A stretch of 64,000 bases of DNA, taken from contig NZ_KB235958.1 of assembly GCF_000332355.1 (NCBI RefSeq), forward strand, positions 3,841,986 through 3,905,985. Reading direction: 5' to 3'. The notes under the pieces were generated by a model. It saw only the letters and a list, made by a program, of their open reading frames with translations. It was not told the origin of the DNA and ran no database searches. A program made the position numbers and the translations under genes. Source of the DNA: Baaleninema simplex PCC 7105. Lineage in GTDB: Bacteria; Cyanobacteriota; Cyanobacteriia; Cyanobacteriales; Geitlerinemataceae. Shown in pieces: positions 34,244 to 43,234 of the stretch (its first letter is position 1; every line of letters begins with the position of its first letter).

Positions 34244-35131
34244 ATGACTGCATTAATTCAAGAAATTCAGTCCCGCCTGGTTAACCTCGTGGGACAGGCG
34301 ATCGAACTGCTACCGGCGTTGCTGGTTGCAGCGGTCGTTTTGCTGCTGACTCGCTACGTTTCCCGTTTGGTACAGCGGCTGGTTTCGGCAACGGCGCGGC
34401 GCGTTCTCAAAAGTCGATCGCTCCAGTCGTTGACGGTACAAACGAGTTTCGTGGCGACGTGGGTGGCGGGAATTCTCGCGGCGGGAGTCATCGCGTTTCC
34501 CGGCTTGCGCGTTGGCGATCTCATCGCTCTGTTGGGGCTGAGTTCGGTGGCGGTTGGTTTTGCGTTTCAGGATATTTTCAAGAATTTTCTGGCGGGAATC
34601 TTACTGCTGTTACACGAACCCTTCCAACTCCACGATCAGATCGTAGTGGACGATTATGAAGGAACCGTGGAGGAAATTGCCATTCGTTCGACGCAAATTC
34701 GGACGTATCGCGGCGAACGCGTCGTCATTCCTAATTCTCTGGTATTTACGAGTCCGGTACAGGTGCTGACGGCTTTGTCTCACCGCCGCACGGATTTATC
34801 GATCGGGGTGGACTATAACACGCCACTTCCCAAGGCTAGAGAGGTTTTCTATGAAGCCCTCCAGGGAGTTGAGGGGGTTCTTGCAGAACCGGAAATTGAA
34901 GTGGACGTGGTGAGTTTTGGCGATAGTTCGATCGATTTGGTGGTGCGTTATTGGACGTATCCCGAACGCGCGACAGTCCGGCGCACGCAAACTCAGGTCG
35001 TGATGGCACTGAAGGCTGCCTGCGATCGCGCGGACATTAGCATTCCCTATCCCATTCGCACGGTCTATCATTTCGACCAGCGTGAATTTGCTGATTTTAT
35101 GCCGCTTTCTGCCGATCGCAACGGGAATTAG
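34244..35131 (+). CDS. mscS: small-conductance mechanosensitive channel (MscS family)
   Basis: 295 residues. Hydrophobic segments at about 16-40, 65-85 and 88-115; the pore helix contains GLSSVAVGFAFQDIFKNFLAGILLL, the Gly/Ala-packed TM3 of MscS, followed by the beta domain HEPFQLHDQIVVDDYEGTVEEI and RTYRGERVVIPNSLVF. It opens under membrane tension to release solutes. The ATG at 34244 follows AAGGA at a suitable distance; the longer frame is less likely. A terminator lies just downstream. Confidence 0.95.
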   Translation: MTALIQEIQSRLVNLVGQAIELLPALLVAAVVLLLTRYVSRLVQRLVSATARRVLKSRSLQSLTVQTSFVATWVAGILAAGVIAFPGLRVGDLIALLGLSSVAVGFAFQDIFKNFLAGILLLLHEPFQLHDQIVVDDYEGTVEEIAIRSTQIRTYRGERVVIPNSLVFTSPVQVLTALSHRRTDLSIGVDYNTPLPKAREVFYEALQGVEGVLAEPEIEVDVVSFGDSSIDLVVRYWTYPERATVRRTQTQVVMALKAACDRADISIPYPIRTVYHFDQREFADFMPLSADRNGN

Positions 35132-35557
35132 AGGTTCTTTCTGCTTTCAGTTCTCTAGCGCTTTCTTTCAACGTCCGATCGCACCTCGGTCGATCGGGCG
35201 TTTTTTTCTATCCTCGACGAGGGACACGCGTAAAGGTTGTCGAAATTAGAATTTTATAAATGGTTAAGATTTGAAAGCCCGATGCTTTTAGAAAAACTTT
35301 AGAGTCCAACGACGATATCGAGACGAAATCGGTATGACTTCACTAGAACTTTGTAGTCTTCGTGGAAATGCCATCGATCGCGTTTTTGAAAAAATCGATC
35401 GCAACTCTACCGAGCGATAGGCAGAAATACAACGGATACTCGTTACACTAAACGTAGTTCGGGACAGGTTCGTTGCTTCCCACTGTCCGAGCTATATTTT
35501 TTTTATCGCTTTATTTTCGATAAGTGACACCATCGTATTCTAAGGAGGAATTTCATC
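35132..35557. other. mscS-35558 gap
   Basis: The first 75 bases hold the mscS terminator. The rest has no gene and is AT-rich, with an imperfect inverted repeat ATCGATCGCG ... CGATCGCAAC near 35373-35404 and the promoter of the gene at 35558. Confidence 0.5.
35172..35207 (+). terminator. Rho-independent terminator of mscS
   Basis: Stem CGTCCGATCG / CGATCGGGCG (one G-T pair) with a nine-base loop, followed by seven Ts, 40 bases after the mscS stop. Confidence 0.9.
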
Positions 35558-35893
35558 ATGACACGAGGATCTCGACTCCTCGAGACATCTGATACTGCCT
35601 ACAGCACAGCAGACGAGACCGCCGATACGAACTCGTCCTCGATCGAGTACCATCACCTCAAACATCGCGTTCTTGGGCGTCACGCGGCTCGTTTCGTCAC
35701 TAAACCCGACGGCACTCTTCTCATCGCACCGGGACAAGAAGTGACGGAAACGATTTTGGAAACCGCCGAGCGCTGGCAGATACTCGACGATCTGCTCGGC
35801 GAGATCGAAGGATTTTCACTACCGTCAGGCCACAGGCACGATTCTAAAACGCCTCACCTTTCAACCTCGATCGCCCGAAGTACGATTGCATAG
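35558..35893 (+). CDS. hypothetical protein, 111 aa, with strong ribosome site
   Basis: No family recognised. The first 30 residues are Ser/Thr/Asp-rich and probably disordered. A compact region follows (YHHLKHRVLGRHAARFVTKP, LLIAPGQEVTETILETAERW) and the tail is again polar. The perfect Shine-Dalgarno TAAGGAGG 10 bases before the ATG is among the best in the window and supports real, efficient translation. It is flanked by long non-coding stretches on both sides and is monocistronic. Confidence 0.7.
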   Translation: MTRGSRLLETSDTAYSTADETADTNSSSIEYHHLKHRVLGRHAARFVTKPDGTLLIAPGQEVTETILETAERWQILDDLLGEIEGFSLPSGHRHDSKTPHLSTSIARSTIA

Positions 35894-35950
35894 GTTGTGA
35901 GTCGAGGTCGGGAAACGGCTAATCTACTGTTTCTCGACCCCGACTTTCAA

Positions 35951-36061
35951 TTATTTGACTTTGGCAGTTGCGCGGCGAAACATCGTCTTGCGAATCAAAG
36001 CCAGCAATAGATAAACACTGCTAACGTAGGCGATCGCTAATGTTAAAGTCATCCAATACAT
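35951..36061 (-). CDS. possible 36-aa single-helix membrane peptide
   Basis: MYWMTLTLAIAYVSSVYLLLALIRK followed by a basic tail is a plausible one-helix thylakoid or plasma membrane peptide. The frame is open further upstream (to 36151), but the upstream part is not convincing. GGAGG lies 16 bases before this ATG, farther than ideal. No known small photosystem or cytochrome b6f subunit matches, so this remains tentative. Confidence 0.35.
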   Translation of the reverse strand: MYWMTLTLAIAYVSSVYLLLALIRKTMFRRATAKVK

Positions 36062-36471
36062 AACGCCAATTCCAAACCCTCCAATTTGATTAAAGCATTT
36101 TTCTTCAAAGGTGAAAATACAACAAATTAATTCTTTTTTAAAAGCCCTCAATGACCTGTGAAATAAGCAACACAGGATTTATGGATAAGTATTTTGTTAG
36201 TACAGTTGATTTACGTTTTACAGACGAAGCGTTCGAGGCGGTACGGCCGGGGAGCTAAGGAGATCGGACGAGATCGACAGGGCCGAACTGCGGTGCATCT
36301 CAATTCTTCGATAAGTATAAATACTTAAAGGAGTGAATCCCCTTCTAGCAGTCCTTGAGGAAGATATTGACAAATTGCAGAACTTGTGTATTTGCGAAAG
36401 TGAGATGCACCCGCCGAACTGAGACCCGAGATCGAGAATTCGCTTCGCCCATTCAAAACCGTCAGCACCCA
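36062..36471. other. gap containing MITE copy C
   Basis: No gene. The main content is the 122-bp MITE and its 9-bp target duplication at 36282-36421. The remainder is AT-rich next to the small membrane peptide. Confidence 0.6.
36282..36421. mobile_element. MITE, GGTGCATCTCA family, copy C, with 9-bp target duplication
   Basis: The element is 36291-36412 (122 bp): left end CGGTGCATCTCA, right end TGAGATGCACCC, 11 of 12 bases inverted. It is flanked by GCCGAACTG at 36282-36290 and again at 36413-36421, a perfect 9-bp direct repeat. This is direct evidence of transposition. The interior differs from copies A and B, and there is no ORF. Confidence 0.88.
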
Positions 36472-37962
36472 TTACTCCTGAAGCGATCGCACCTTGCGTC
36501 CGAAGACGAACAGTCCCAAAACTAGCCAAAACACCAACAGCCCCCCCGCCAGCAGCAAAACCCCAGTCGCCCCGAACTGAACGATGAGAACTGGAGCCGC
36601 CGCCGTAAACAACCCTCCACCGACGATCGGCTCGAAAAATAATTGCTTGTAAGCAAAACTTTCAAACGCCCCCGAGCGGTTGTGAGGGTCTACCATCCGA
36701 AGTAACAAAATTCCCGTGGCCGTCACGCCCATCGACTGACCCATATCTCCCAATCCCCGCTCGAACCAAAACGTCGGTAACATACGCGGGGCTAAAAACA
36801 CGAAGGCTAGGACGTTCCAAGCAATCCCTGCCAACGCCAGCACGGTAAACGGCACCACGTTCGCCCCTAATGCCGTCAGGGAAATCGAGGCCAACGCCGT
36901 AACGATCGTCACGTCCAACGCCACCCCAGCGATACGTTCCATCAGCGATCGCATCACTAACGGCGTTAAACGCAACCGCGCCAACATCCCCTGTACGGCG
37001 ATTCCTCCCAACAACGCCATCGGAAACAGGGGAACGTAGCCCACGATCGTCAAACCGTTCTGTCCCCAGGTGGCCGCTTCGATCGCTTTCAGAAATTCCA
37101 ACATCAACCAACCGATGGCGATCGCCAACCCCACAAATCCCAAATTCAGCGAAATCGGATCGATGAGCAAATCCTGAGTCAACCGTTTTCGAGCCGCCAC
37201 GATATCCGGGTTTTCCTGGCGAGCGATTTCGGTTTCGTAAGGTTCCTCCACCGAAGCCGGTTCCAGTCTCACCGAGGCCACCAATCCCCGACGGCGTCCC
37301 CAGTTGGCTAACAAAATTCCCGATACGATTCCCGACACGATTCCTATCGTCGCCAATCCGAGAGCTAAATCGCCCCCCTCGGGAAATCCCAAATCCACAA
37401 AGGTCTCAGCCATCCCCGCCGCCGTTCCGTGACCCCCTTCAAAGGCAATTTCAATTAACGCTCCCGCGATCGGAGACATTCCGAAGATCGGCGTCAACAA
37501 AAACAGCGTCAAAACCAATCCCACCACGTACTGACCCCAGGCGAGACTCTGTCCGAACGCCACCTGTGGGGCAGCTTTGCGCCAAATGTCCCGAGGACTG
37601 GGAAGCGTTTCCCCCAAAAATAACGCTGCGAAGACGACGTTGATAAAGACACCGGGAGACTGACTCCAAACGTTGCGAACGTCTTCGGAAAACAAGCCCC
37701 CGCCGAGTAGCGAATCGGGATCGAACCATTGTCCGAGAACTTGCGGCCCGAGCAGCAACGCCAACACCCCCGCAACGATCGAGCTGGGGATGTAGAGTAT
37801 TCGCAAGATCTTCAGCTTTTGGCGGATCGAGCGTCCGGCGAGAATTAAAAGCCCCACGATGACAAAGGCGAAAAACGCATCTTGGAGATCGAAGGTGGGA
37901 TTTCCTCGAGCGATCGCCGCTACGAGGTTCCACGTACCGAGGGAAAACGGGGACACGAGCAT
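36472..37962 (-). CDS. gltS: sodium:glutamate symporter family (GltS/ESS) protein
   Basis: About 496 residues with ten or more hydrophobic segments. ESS-family features are visible in two inverted halves: FEGGHGTAAGMAETF in the first and LGDMGQSMGVTATGILLLR in the second, each forming a re-entrant loop region. E. coli GltS imports glutamate with sodium; the cyanobacterial substrate is inferred. I place the start at the ATG at 37962 (MLVSPFSLGTWN); an in-frame ATG at 38085 would add 41 polar residues and cannot be excluded. Confidence 0.88.
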   Translation of the reverse strand: MLVSPFSLGTWNLVAAIARGNPTFDLQDAFFAFVIVGLLILAGRSIRQKLKILRILYIPSSIVAGVLALLLGPQVLGQWFDPDSLLGGGLFSEDVRNVWSQSPGVFINVVFAALFLGETLPSPRDIWRKAAPQVAFGQSLAWGQYVVGLVLTLFLLTPIFGMSPIAGALIEIAFEGGHGTAAGMAETFVDLGFPEGGDLALGLATIGIVSGIVSGILLANWGRRRGLVASVRLEPASVEEPYETEIARQENPDIVAARKRLTQDLLIDPISLNLGFVGLAIAIGWLMLEFLKAIEAATWGQNGLTIVGYVPLFPMALLGGIAVQGMLARLRLTPLVMRSLMERIAGVALDVTIVTALASISLTALGANVVPFTVLALAGIAWNVLAFVFLAPRMLPTFWFERGLGDMGQSMGVTATGILLLRMVDPHNRSGAFESFAYKQLFFEPIVGGGLFTAAAPVLIVQFGATGVLLLAGGLLVFWLVLGLFVFGRKVRSLQE

Positions 37963-38398
37963 AGGGGTTCGGTGAATCCATCGCGGTTCGTCTTCTCTCC
38001 AGCTTAAACTGCTGGGTGTCTCGCTCGGGAAATCGAGAGATTGAGAGAGAATCCTCACTCGCTCGGTCGAGCCTTCAGGTTGCACGCTGTCGCCGATTCG
38101 GACGAACGCTCGTCTTTAACTCTAAAGGCAGTTGAAAAGCTACGACTCTCGTTTAATTGACAAAATATAAAGACTTTGTTAATAGGATTGGTTTTCACGA
38201 AATCGATCCATAAGTAAATCGAGGTTGAATTAGGAATAGTTATAATAAATTTCGTTGCGATCGCCCTCGATCGAGGGGTTGCATCATCCATTTTTTCCCG
38301 TACTATCAGAGATAGTAGATACCTAACAGCGATAGATCGGCGATAAAAACGTCGATTTTTGCGATTAGGAAAGCTTATAGTCTGGAGACAATAATCAC
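37963..38398. other. divergent promoter region of gltS and petF
   Basis: About 435 bases without a called gene (or about 310 if gltS starts at 38085). AT-rich in the petF-proximal half. TATAGT at about 38377 is a candidate -10 for petF, with no clean -35. Confidence 0.45.
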
Positions 38399-38698
38399 AT
38401 GGCAACTTACAAAGTTACCCTCATTAACGAAGACGAAGGTCTCAACGCTACAATCGACGTTCCCGAAGATGAGTACATCCTCGATGTAGCCGAAGAACAA
38501 GGCATCGATCTGCCCTACTCCTGCCGTGCGGGTGCTTGCTCGACTTGCGCCGGTAAAATCACTGAAGGTTCGATCGACCAATCCGACCAATCCTTCTTGG
38601 ACGACGATCAAATCGAAGCCGGTTACGTCTTAACCTGTGTGGCTTACCCCACCTCGGACTGCACTATCGTCACCCACCAAGAAGAAGCTCTCTACTAA
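38399..38698 (+). CDS. petF: plant-type [2Fe-2S] ferredoxin
   Basis: 99-residue ferredoxin. The cluster ligands are C42, C47 and C50 in [11 protein letters not shown] and C80 in LTCVAYP. It accepts electrons from photosystem I and feeds FNR, nitrite reductase, thioredoxin reductase and others in the cytosol. The acidic N-terminal half and length are typical of the major photosynthetic ferredoxin. Codon use resembles fbaA (few HIP1 sites, regular C-ending codons), which fits high expression. Monocistronic. Confidence 0.97.
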   Translation: MATYKVTLINEDEGLNATIDVPEDEYILDVAEEQGIDLPYSCRAGACSTCAGKITEGSIDQSDQSFLDDDQIEAGYVLTCVAYPTSDCTIVTHQEEALY

Positions 38699-38988
38699 AA
38701 TCCCAGTTTGGCTGAAGCAGTTCGATAAGCGCTCGCTTCGCCGAGTTGGATAAAACGAGAAATTTGTGAGTCCGTCTGGAGGTTGCGAACTTTCGGGCGG
38801 ATTTCGCGTTGTGGCGATGGTTGGGGCGATCGCGTTCGAGCTACACTACAGTTGAGGCTTTCTTGCCAATCTCTCCAATTTTCGATGCGATCGGGTCGTC
38901 TCCACATCTAGCTGTTTTGCACGGAGTTTTTCGTATCTCCGTTTCTCCTCATCCTTCTGGCGTCAACGAACCCCTATCCCAAAGTGGT

Positions 38989-39993
38989 ATGCCGAAAGTT
39001 AGCGTCTGTATCCCCACCTACAACCGCGCCCGTTACCTGACCTACGCGGTCAACAGCGTTCTCGCTCAGACTTATACCGATTTCGAGTTGATTGTTTGCG
39101 ACGACGCGTCCACAGATAACACCCCCGAGGTGGTCGCACAGTGGGACGACCCCCGCATTCGCTACATCCGCCACCCCCAGAACATCCGGCGCAGTCCTAA
39201 TATGCGATCGGGATACGAGGCCGCCACGGGAGACTACTTCATTAAATTCGACGACGACGACGCACTCTGTCGGGAATTCCTTGAGAAAACCGTCGCCGTT
39301 CTCGAAACTCGTCCCGACATCGACTTCGTGTGTACCAATCACTGGATTATCGACGCCAACAGTCGGCGAGACGAGCGAACGACGCAGGAAAACGCCGCCA
39401 GATGGGGAAAAGATAAAATTCCCGAGGGGAAAATTGCCGATTTAACGTTACAGACGTTTCACCATCAAAGCTTACAAATCGGTTCGACGCTGTTTCGTCT
39501 CGAGGCGTTGCGAGCGGTGGATTTTATGCGGACGTTTCCCCCCGAGGCTGACGGCTGCGAAGATTTCGATTTACTCGTCCGGTTGGCCTTGGCGGGAAAG
39601 CAGGGGTACTATATTCCCGAATATTTAATGGAGTACCGCATTCACGGCGGACAACAAACTCGCCCCGAGCAGAACCTGCGCTTTCTCAACGCCAAAGTCA
39701 TCTGTCTCGACAGTTATCGATTCGACGACGCGGAGTTAGAACAGTTGCGGCGTCAAAAACTGGCGGGAACTCAGGAAGCTTTGGGGTTGCGATATATCGA
39801 AACCGGAGACGCGACGCGGGGACGCGCTTTGTTAAAGCAAGCGATCGCGGTTGGCGGTGGGTCGAAAAAAGCGCGATTGGGGCTGGGGTTGTCGTATCTT
39901 CCCTCGAGCGTGCGGAAGTTGGCGTTTCAACTGTTTCGACGGGTGCGATCGCCCGATTATTCAGAACGGGTGCGACAACAGACGGCGAGTTAG
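38989..39993 (+). CDS. glycosyltransferase family 2 protein
   Basis: 334 residues. The GT-A fold starts MPKVSVCIPTYNRARYLTYA, with CDDASTDNT and the metal-binding DxD-like FDDDDALCREFL, then GCEDFDLLVRLAL near the acceptor site. There is no membrane segment, so the protein is cytosolic or peripheral and should add a sugar from a nucleotide sugar to a polysaccharide or lipid acceptor. The frame is open to 38809, but the GT2 signature begins at the ATG at 38989. The C-terminal 80 residues are helical and basic. No other polysaccharide genes are adjacent. Confidence 0.9.
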   Translation: MPKVSVCIPTYNRARYLTYAVNSVLAQTYTDFELIVCDDASTDNTPEVVAQWDDPRIRYIRHPQNIRRSPNMRSGYEAATGDYFIKFDDDDALCREFLEKTVAVLETRPDIDFVCTNHWIIDANSRRDERTTQENAARWGKDKIPEGKIADLTLQTFHHQSLQIGSTLFRLEALRAVDFMRTFPPEADGCEDFDLLVRLALAGKQGYYIPEYLMEYRIHGGQQTRPEQNLRFLNAKVICLDSYRFDDAELEQLRRQKLAGTQEALGLRYIETGDATRGRALLKQAIAVGGGSKKARLGLGLSYLPSSVRKLAFQLFRRVRSPDYSERVRQQTAS

Positions 39994-40044
39994 GAAAATC
40001 GGACGACTCGTTACAATGAAATATCGATGTATTGACAGGCAGAG

Positions 40045-40368
40045 ATGAAAACGCCGAACGTGTTAGACGAAAAATCGATCGGGCTGGGATTTCGCGCCCT
40101 GTCAGATTCCCTGCGATTGCAAATTCTCGATTTGCTGTGCGATCGCGAACATTGCGTCTGCGAACTGTGCGATCTCCTCGATACACCTCAATCGAAACTG
40201 TCGTTTCACCTGAAAGTTTTACGCGACGCTAAGTTAGTTTCTCCCCGTCAGGAAGGGCGTTGGGTGTATTACAGCCTTAATTTTTCTCAACTTACCGCCT
40301 TAGAACAGTATCTCGGAAAATTTCAGCGATCGACTGCCCGACGTCCTGCTCCCCCTTGCTGTCCTTGA
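40045..40368 (+). CDS. arsR: ArsR/SmtB family metal-responsive repressor
   Basis: 107 residues. The winged-helix core contains FRALSDSLRLQILDLL, then REHCVCELCDLLDTPQSK, which carries the CVCxxC thiol motif of arsenite-sensing ArsR proteins in the recognition helix, and LVSPRQEGRWVYYSLN. A second thiol pair (PPCCP) is at the extreme C-terminus. It likely binds arsenite or antimonite and derepresses an efflux gene, but no arsB/acr3/arsC is in the window. TACAAT at 40012-40017 is a possible -10. Confidence 0.88.
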   Translation: MKTPNVLDEKSIGLGFRALSDSLRLQILDLLCDREHCVCELCDLLDTPQSKLSFHLKVLRDAKLVSPRQEGRWVYYSLNFSQLTALEQYLGKFQRSTARRPAPPCCP

Positions 40369-40485
40369 CGATCGCACGTTGTCAAACCCTGCGTTTCTTC
40401 AACTGCGTTGACACCCTCAAATTTAAGACGCGCCCCGCTCCTCTCCCGTACCCAACATCGTGTAACATTTGATGCTTGGGATTGT

Positions 40486-40502
40486 TGTAACGGTTTGTTA
40501 CA
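40486..40502. promoter_or_regulatory. inverted repeat TGTAAC-N5-GTTACA
   Basis: A 17-base symmetric site 69 bases upstream of the ABC-F start. It resembles an NtcA box but has nine rather than eight bases between GTA and TAC, so NtcA binding is unlikely. It could be an operator for another dimeric regulator. Confidence 0.4.
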
Positions 40503-40570
40503 GTGAGAGCAGTTTGCAGACTGCTTCGCCAAAACCTCACCGCACACCCGGAGTCCTCACACCGTATTTT

Positions 40571-42304
40571 ATGCTTAGACTCGAACGTATCAGCAAAATC
40601 TATCCCGGCGGGATCGAAGTTCTCAAAGATGTAACTTGGGAAGTCAAACCCGGCGATCGCATCGGACTCGTCGGGGCTAACGGGGCTGGAAAATCCACCC
40701 AGTTAAAAATCGTCGCCGACGAAATCGAACCCACCGCTGGCGAAGTCATTCGTCCGGCGAGTTTGAAAATCGCCTATTTGACTCAAGAGTTTGAAGTCGA
40801 ACCGACGCGAACCGTCCGGGCTGAGTTTTGGACGGTGTTTGAGGAAGCCAACTGCATCCAGCAGAAAATCGCCGACGTGACGAAAGCGATGGAAACCGCC
40901 TCCCCAGAGGAACTCGATCGCCTGATTCACGATCTCGATCGCCACCAACGCAAGTTTGAAGCCCTCGACGGTTACAGTCTCGAGTCTCAAATCGAAAAAA
41001 TCCTTCCCGAAGTGGGATTTTCTGTCAGCGACGGCGATCGCCTCGTCAGCGACTTTAGCGGCGGTTGGCAAATGCGGATGAGTTTAGGGAAAATCTTACT
41101 GCAAGACCCCGACGTTCTCCTCCTCGACGAACCGACGAACCACCTCGATCTCGAAACCATTGAATGGTTAGAAAATTACCTTAAAGGGATTAACACCCCG
41201 ATGGTTATCGTGTCACACGACCGAGAATTTCTCGATCGCCTGTGTACTCAAATCGTCGAAACCGAACGGGGCGTTTCCACGACCTATTTGGGCAACTATA
41301 CGGCATATCTCGAGCAAAAAGCCGAAAGTCAACTGGCTCAACTGTCGACTTACGAACGGCAACAAAAAGAACTCGAAAAACAGCAAGCTTTTATCGAGCG
41401 ATTTCGTGCCAGTGCCACCCGCAGCACCCAGGCTAAAAGCCGCGAAAAACAGCTCGATAAAATGGAACTCGTGGACGCTCCCACGGGCAGCACGAAAAGC
41501 TTGAAATTTCACTTTCCCCCCGCACCCCGCAGCGGACGAGAAGTCGTCACCATTGAAGATTTAACCTATACCTACGACGAAAACATCTTGTTTTTGGGCG
41601 CTAATTTGTTCGTCGAACGGGGCGATCGTATTGCCTTTCTCGGCCCCAACGGTTGCGGCAAATCGACCCTGTTACGGTTGATTATGGGCATGGAAACCAT
41701 TGAGGAAGGAAAAGTCGAACTGGGAAAACATAACGTCGTCCCCGGTTATTTCGAGCAGAACCAAGCCGAAGCCTTGGATTTGAATCTAACCGTAATGGAA
41801 ACGATTCATCAGGAAGTTCCGACGTGGAAAAACGAAGAAGTTCGCACCTTATTAGGACGGTTTTTATTTAGTGGAGAAACCGTTTTTAAACCTGTTTCTG
41901 CCTTGAGTGGCGGTGAAAAGGCGCGGTTGGCGTTGGCGAAAATGCTGTTGCGTCCGGCGAACTTAATGATTTTAGACGAGCCGACGAACCACCTCGACAT
42001 TCCCGCCAAAGAGATGTTAGAAACGGCGCTGAAAGAATACGACGGTACGGCATTAATCGTCTCGCACGATCGCTACTTTATCTCGCAAGTTGCTAACAAA
42101 ATCGTCGAAATCGAAAACGGCGAATTACATTTGTATAACGGCGACTATCACTATTACTTAGATAAAAAAGAAGAAGTGCGAGTTAAGGCAGATTTAGAGG
42201 CAAAGCAACGCGCAGAGGAACAGAAGCGGAAGCAGAAGCGGGAGAAACAAAAGCAGAAACAGTTGGAGAAGAAGCAGAATAAAAAGCAGAAAAGTGCCGT
42301 TTGA
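40571..42304 (+). CDS. ABC-F family ATPase (Uup/EttA-like)
   Basis: 577 residues with two ABC modules and no membrane domain. First module: GANGAGKST, FSGGWQMRMSLGKILL, DVLLLDEPTNHLDLETIEWLE. A linker of the P-site tRNA-interaction type contains LSTYERQQKELEKQQAFIERF. Second module: GPNGCGKST, LSGGEKARLALAKML, LMILDEPTNHLDI. The tail is Lys/Glu-rich (EQKRKQKREKQKQK) and binds nucleic acid in Uup-type proteins. ABC-F proteins act on the ribosome. The ATG at 40571 begins the first module; the frame is open upstream. Confidence 0.93.
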   Translation: MLRLERISKIYPGGIEVLKDVTWEVKPGDRIGLVGANGAGKSTQLKIVADEIEPTAGEVIRPASLKIAYLTQEFEVEPTRTVRAEFWTVFEEANCIQQKIADVTKAMETASPEELDRLIHDLDRHQRKFEALDGYSLESQIEKILPEVGFSVSDGDRLVSDFSGGWQMRMSLGKILLQDPDVLLLDEPTNHLDLETIEWLENYLKGINTPMVIVSHDREFLDRLCTQIVETERGVSTTYLGNYTAYLEQKAESQLAQLSTYERQQKELEKQQAFIERFRASATRSTQAKSREKQLDKMELVDAPTGSTKSLKFHFPPAPRSGREVVTIEDLTYTYDENILFLGANLFVERGDRIAFLGPNGCGKSTLLRLIMGMETIEEGKVELGKHNVVPGYFEQNQAEALDLNLTVMETIHQEVPTWKNEEVRTLLGRFLFSGETVFKPVSALSGGEKARLALAKMLLRPANLMILDEPTNHLDIPAKEMLETALKEYDGTALIVSHDRYFISQVANKIVEIENGELHLYNGDYHYYLDKKEEVRVKADLEAKQRAEEQKRKQKREKQKQKQLEKKQNKKQKSAV

Positions 42305-42330
42305 AATTCATTGATGGTAAAGGAGCGATC

Positions 42331-42900
42331 GTGTCTGAAGAAACAGCAAACTCCCACCCTGAAATTACCGTTCGCGAAATGGGAATTGACGATATTGCGC
42401 CCATTTTCCATTTAGGCGAACAACTTTTTTCGAGCGAATTGTATCCCTCACTTTATCGAACCTGGGATGAATGGGAAGTCTCCGGAGCGTACAATACCGA
42501 TTCCGATTTGTGTTTGGTTGCAGAAGTAGATGGTCGATTTGCTGGGTTTATTTTAGGCACGATCGTCGAGAAAAAAGCGGATAAAAAATTCAATGTTTAC
42601 AGTTATATTCGCTGGTTGGGAGTGAGTCCAGACTTTCATCGACTTGGTATCGCCGGAAAATTGGTCGATCGCTTCATCGAACGGACGATCGGACAGGGAG
42701 CTGAAACCGTTTTAATGGATACCGATCCCTCCAACGAAGCCGCGATTAATTTCTTCACGAGCAAAGGCTTTAAAAATCCCCGACAGCACGTTTATTTATC
42801 GTTGAATTTGAGCGAACACGAGTATTACGGAAAACTGCTCGACTACGAGCGCGATCGCGCCGAACGAATTGCAGGAATGTTGCGCCGCTATCGCCAGTAA
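42331..42900 (+). CDS. GNAT family N-acetyltransferase
   Basis: 189 residues. The acetyl-CoA binding loop is WLGVSPDFHRLGIAGKLVDR and the C-terminal NEAAINFFTSKGF strand-helix completes the fold. I choose the GTG at 42331 because AAGGAG lies six bases upstream; a TTG at 42301 would overlap the ABC-F stop. The gene is 26 bases after the ABC-F gene and probably cotranscribed. RimI-like modification of a protein N-terminus is possible; substrate unknown. Confidence 0.88.
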   Translation: MSEETANSHPEITVREMGIDDIAPIFHLGEQLFSSELYPSLYRTWDEWEVSGAYNTDSDLCLVAEVDGRFAGFILGTIVEKKADKKFNVYSYIRWLGVSPDFHRLGIAGKLVDRFIERTIGQGAETVLMDTDPSNEAAINFFTSKGFKNPRQHVYLSLNLSEHEYYGKLLDYERDRAERIAGMLRRYRQ

Positions 42901-43062
42901 CTGGCGACTGGCCATGACCCCTCCGCACCTCGACTGAGGCTTCGACGGTGAGCGCTCAGCGGCTCGACTGAGCTCGCCGAACGTCCGAACCGCGCTCGCC
43001 AAACGTCCTCCGGTACCTCCCCGCAAGCTCGGGGAGGATGGGTGGGGTTGCGATAACAAAAG

Positions 43063-43074
43063 TGAGATACGCCC
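43063..43074. repeat. degenerate single end of the GGTGCATCTCA MITE family
   Basis: TGAGATACGCCC, preceded by AACAAAAG, matches 10 of 12 bases of the right-end TGAGATGCACCC and continues the match into the copy B subterminal sequence. No partner end is seen within 200 bases, so it is probably a remnant. Confidence 0.45.
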
Positions 43075-43105
43075 AGTCAGGAGGCTTGATGTTGTGATGG
43101 GGTTA

Positions 43106-43175
43106 GTGCGTTTGCGGAAAGTTCGTGGACTGGATTTCCCGCGAATTAGGTTTGTTTCCCGCGAACGCACCCTAC
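43106..43175. repeat. hairpin repeat with GTGCGTTYGCGG ends
   Basis: GTGCGTTTGCGGAAA at 43106-43120 is mirrored by TTTCCCGCGAACGCAC at 43155-43170, followed by CCTAC. The ends resemble the GGTGCGTTACGCGG repeats at 45484-45559 and 60563-60631, so this may be a diverged third copy. Confidence 0.55.
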
Positions 43176-43234
43176 GGGATTTTTGTACCGCTGTTCTAGC
43201 TACAAAAAAGCATTTTTGGTGGGCATCGATCGCT

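Larger units (their letters stand above)
42901..43234. other. repeat-rich gap
   Basis: No gene. It contains a hairpin CCTCCCCG / CGGGGAGG at 43016-43037, a lone GGTGCATCTCA-family end at 43063-43074 and a GTGCGTTTGCGG-type inverted repeat at 43106-43170. Confidence 0.6.

Noticed and set aside
40486..40502. NtcA box upstream of the ABC-F gene
   Set aside because: Spacing is GTA-N9-TAC, one base longer than the NtcA requirement, and there is no suitably placed -10.
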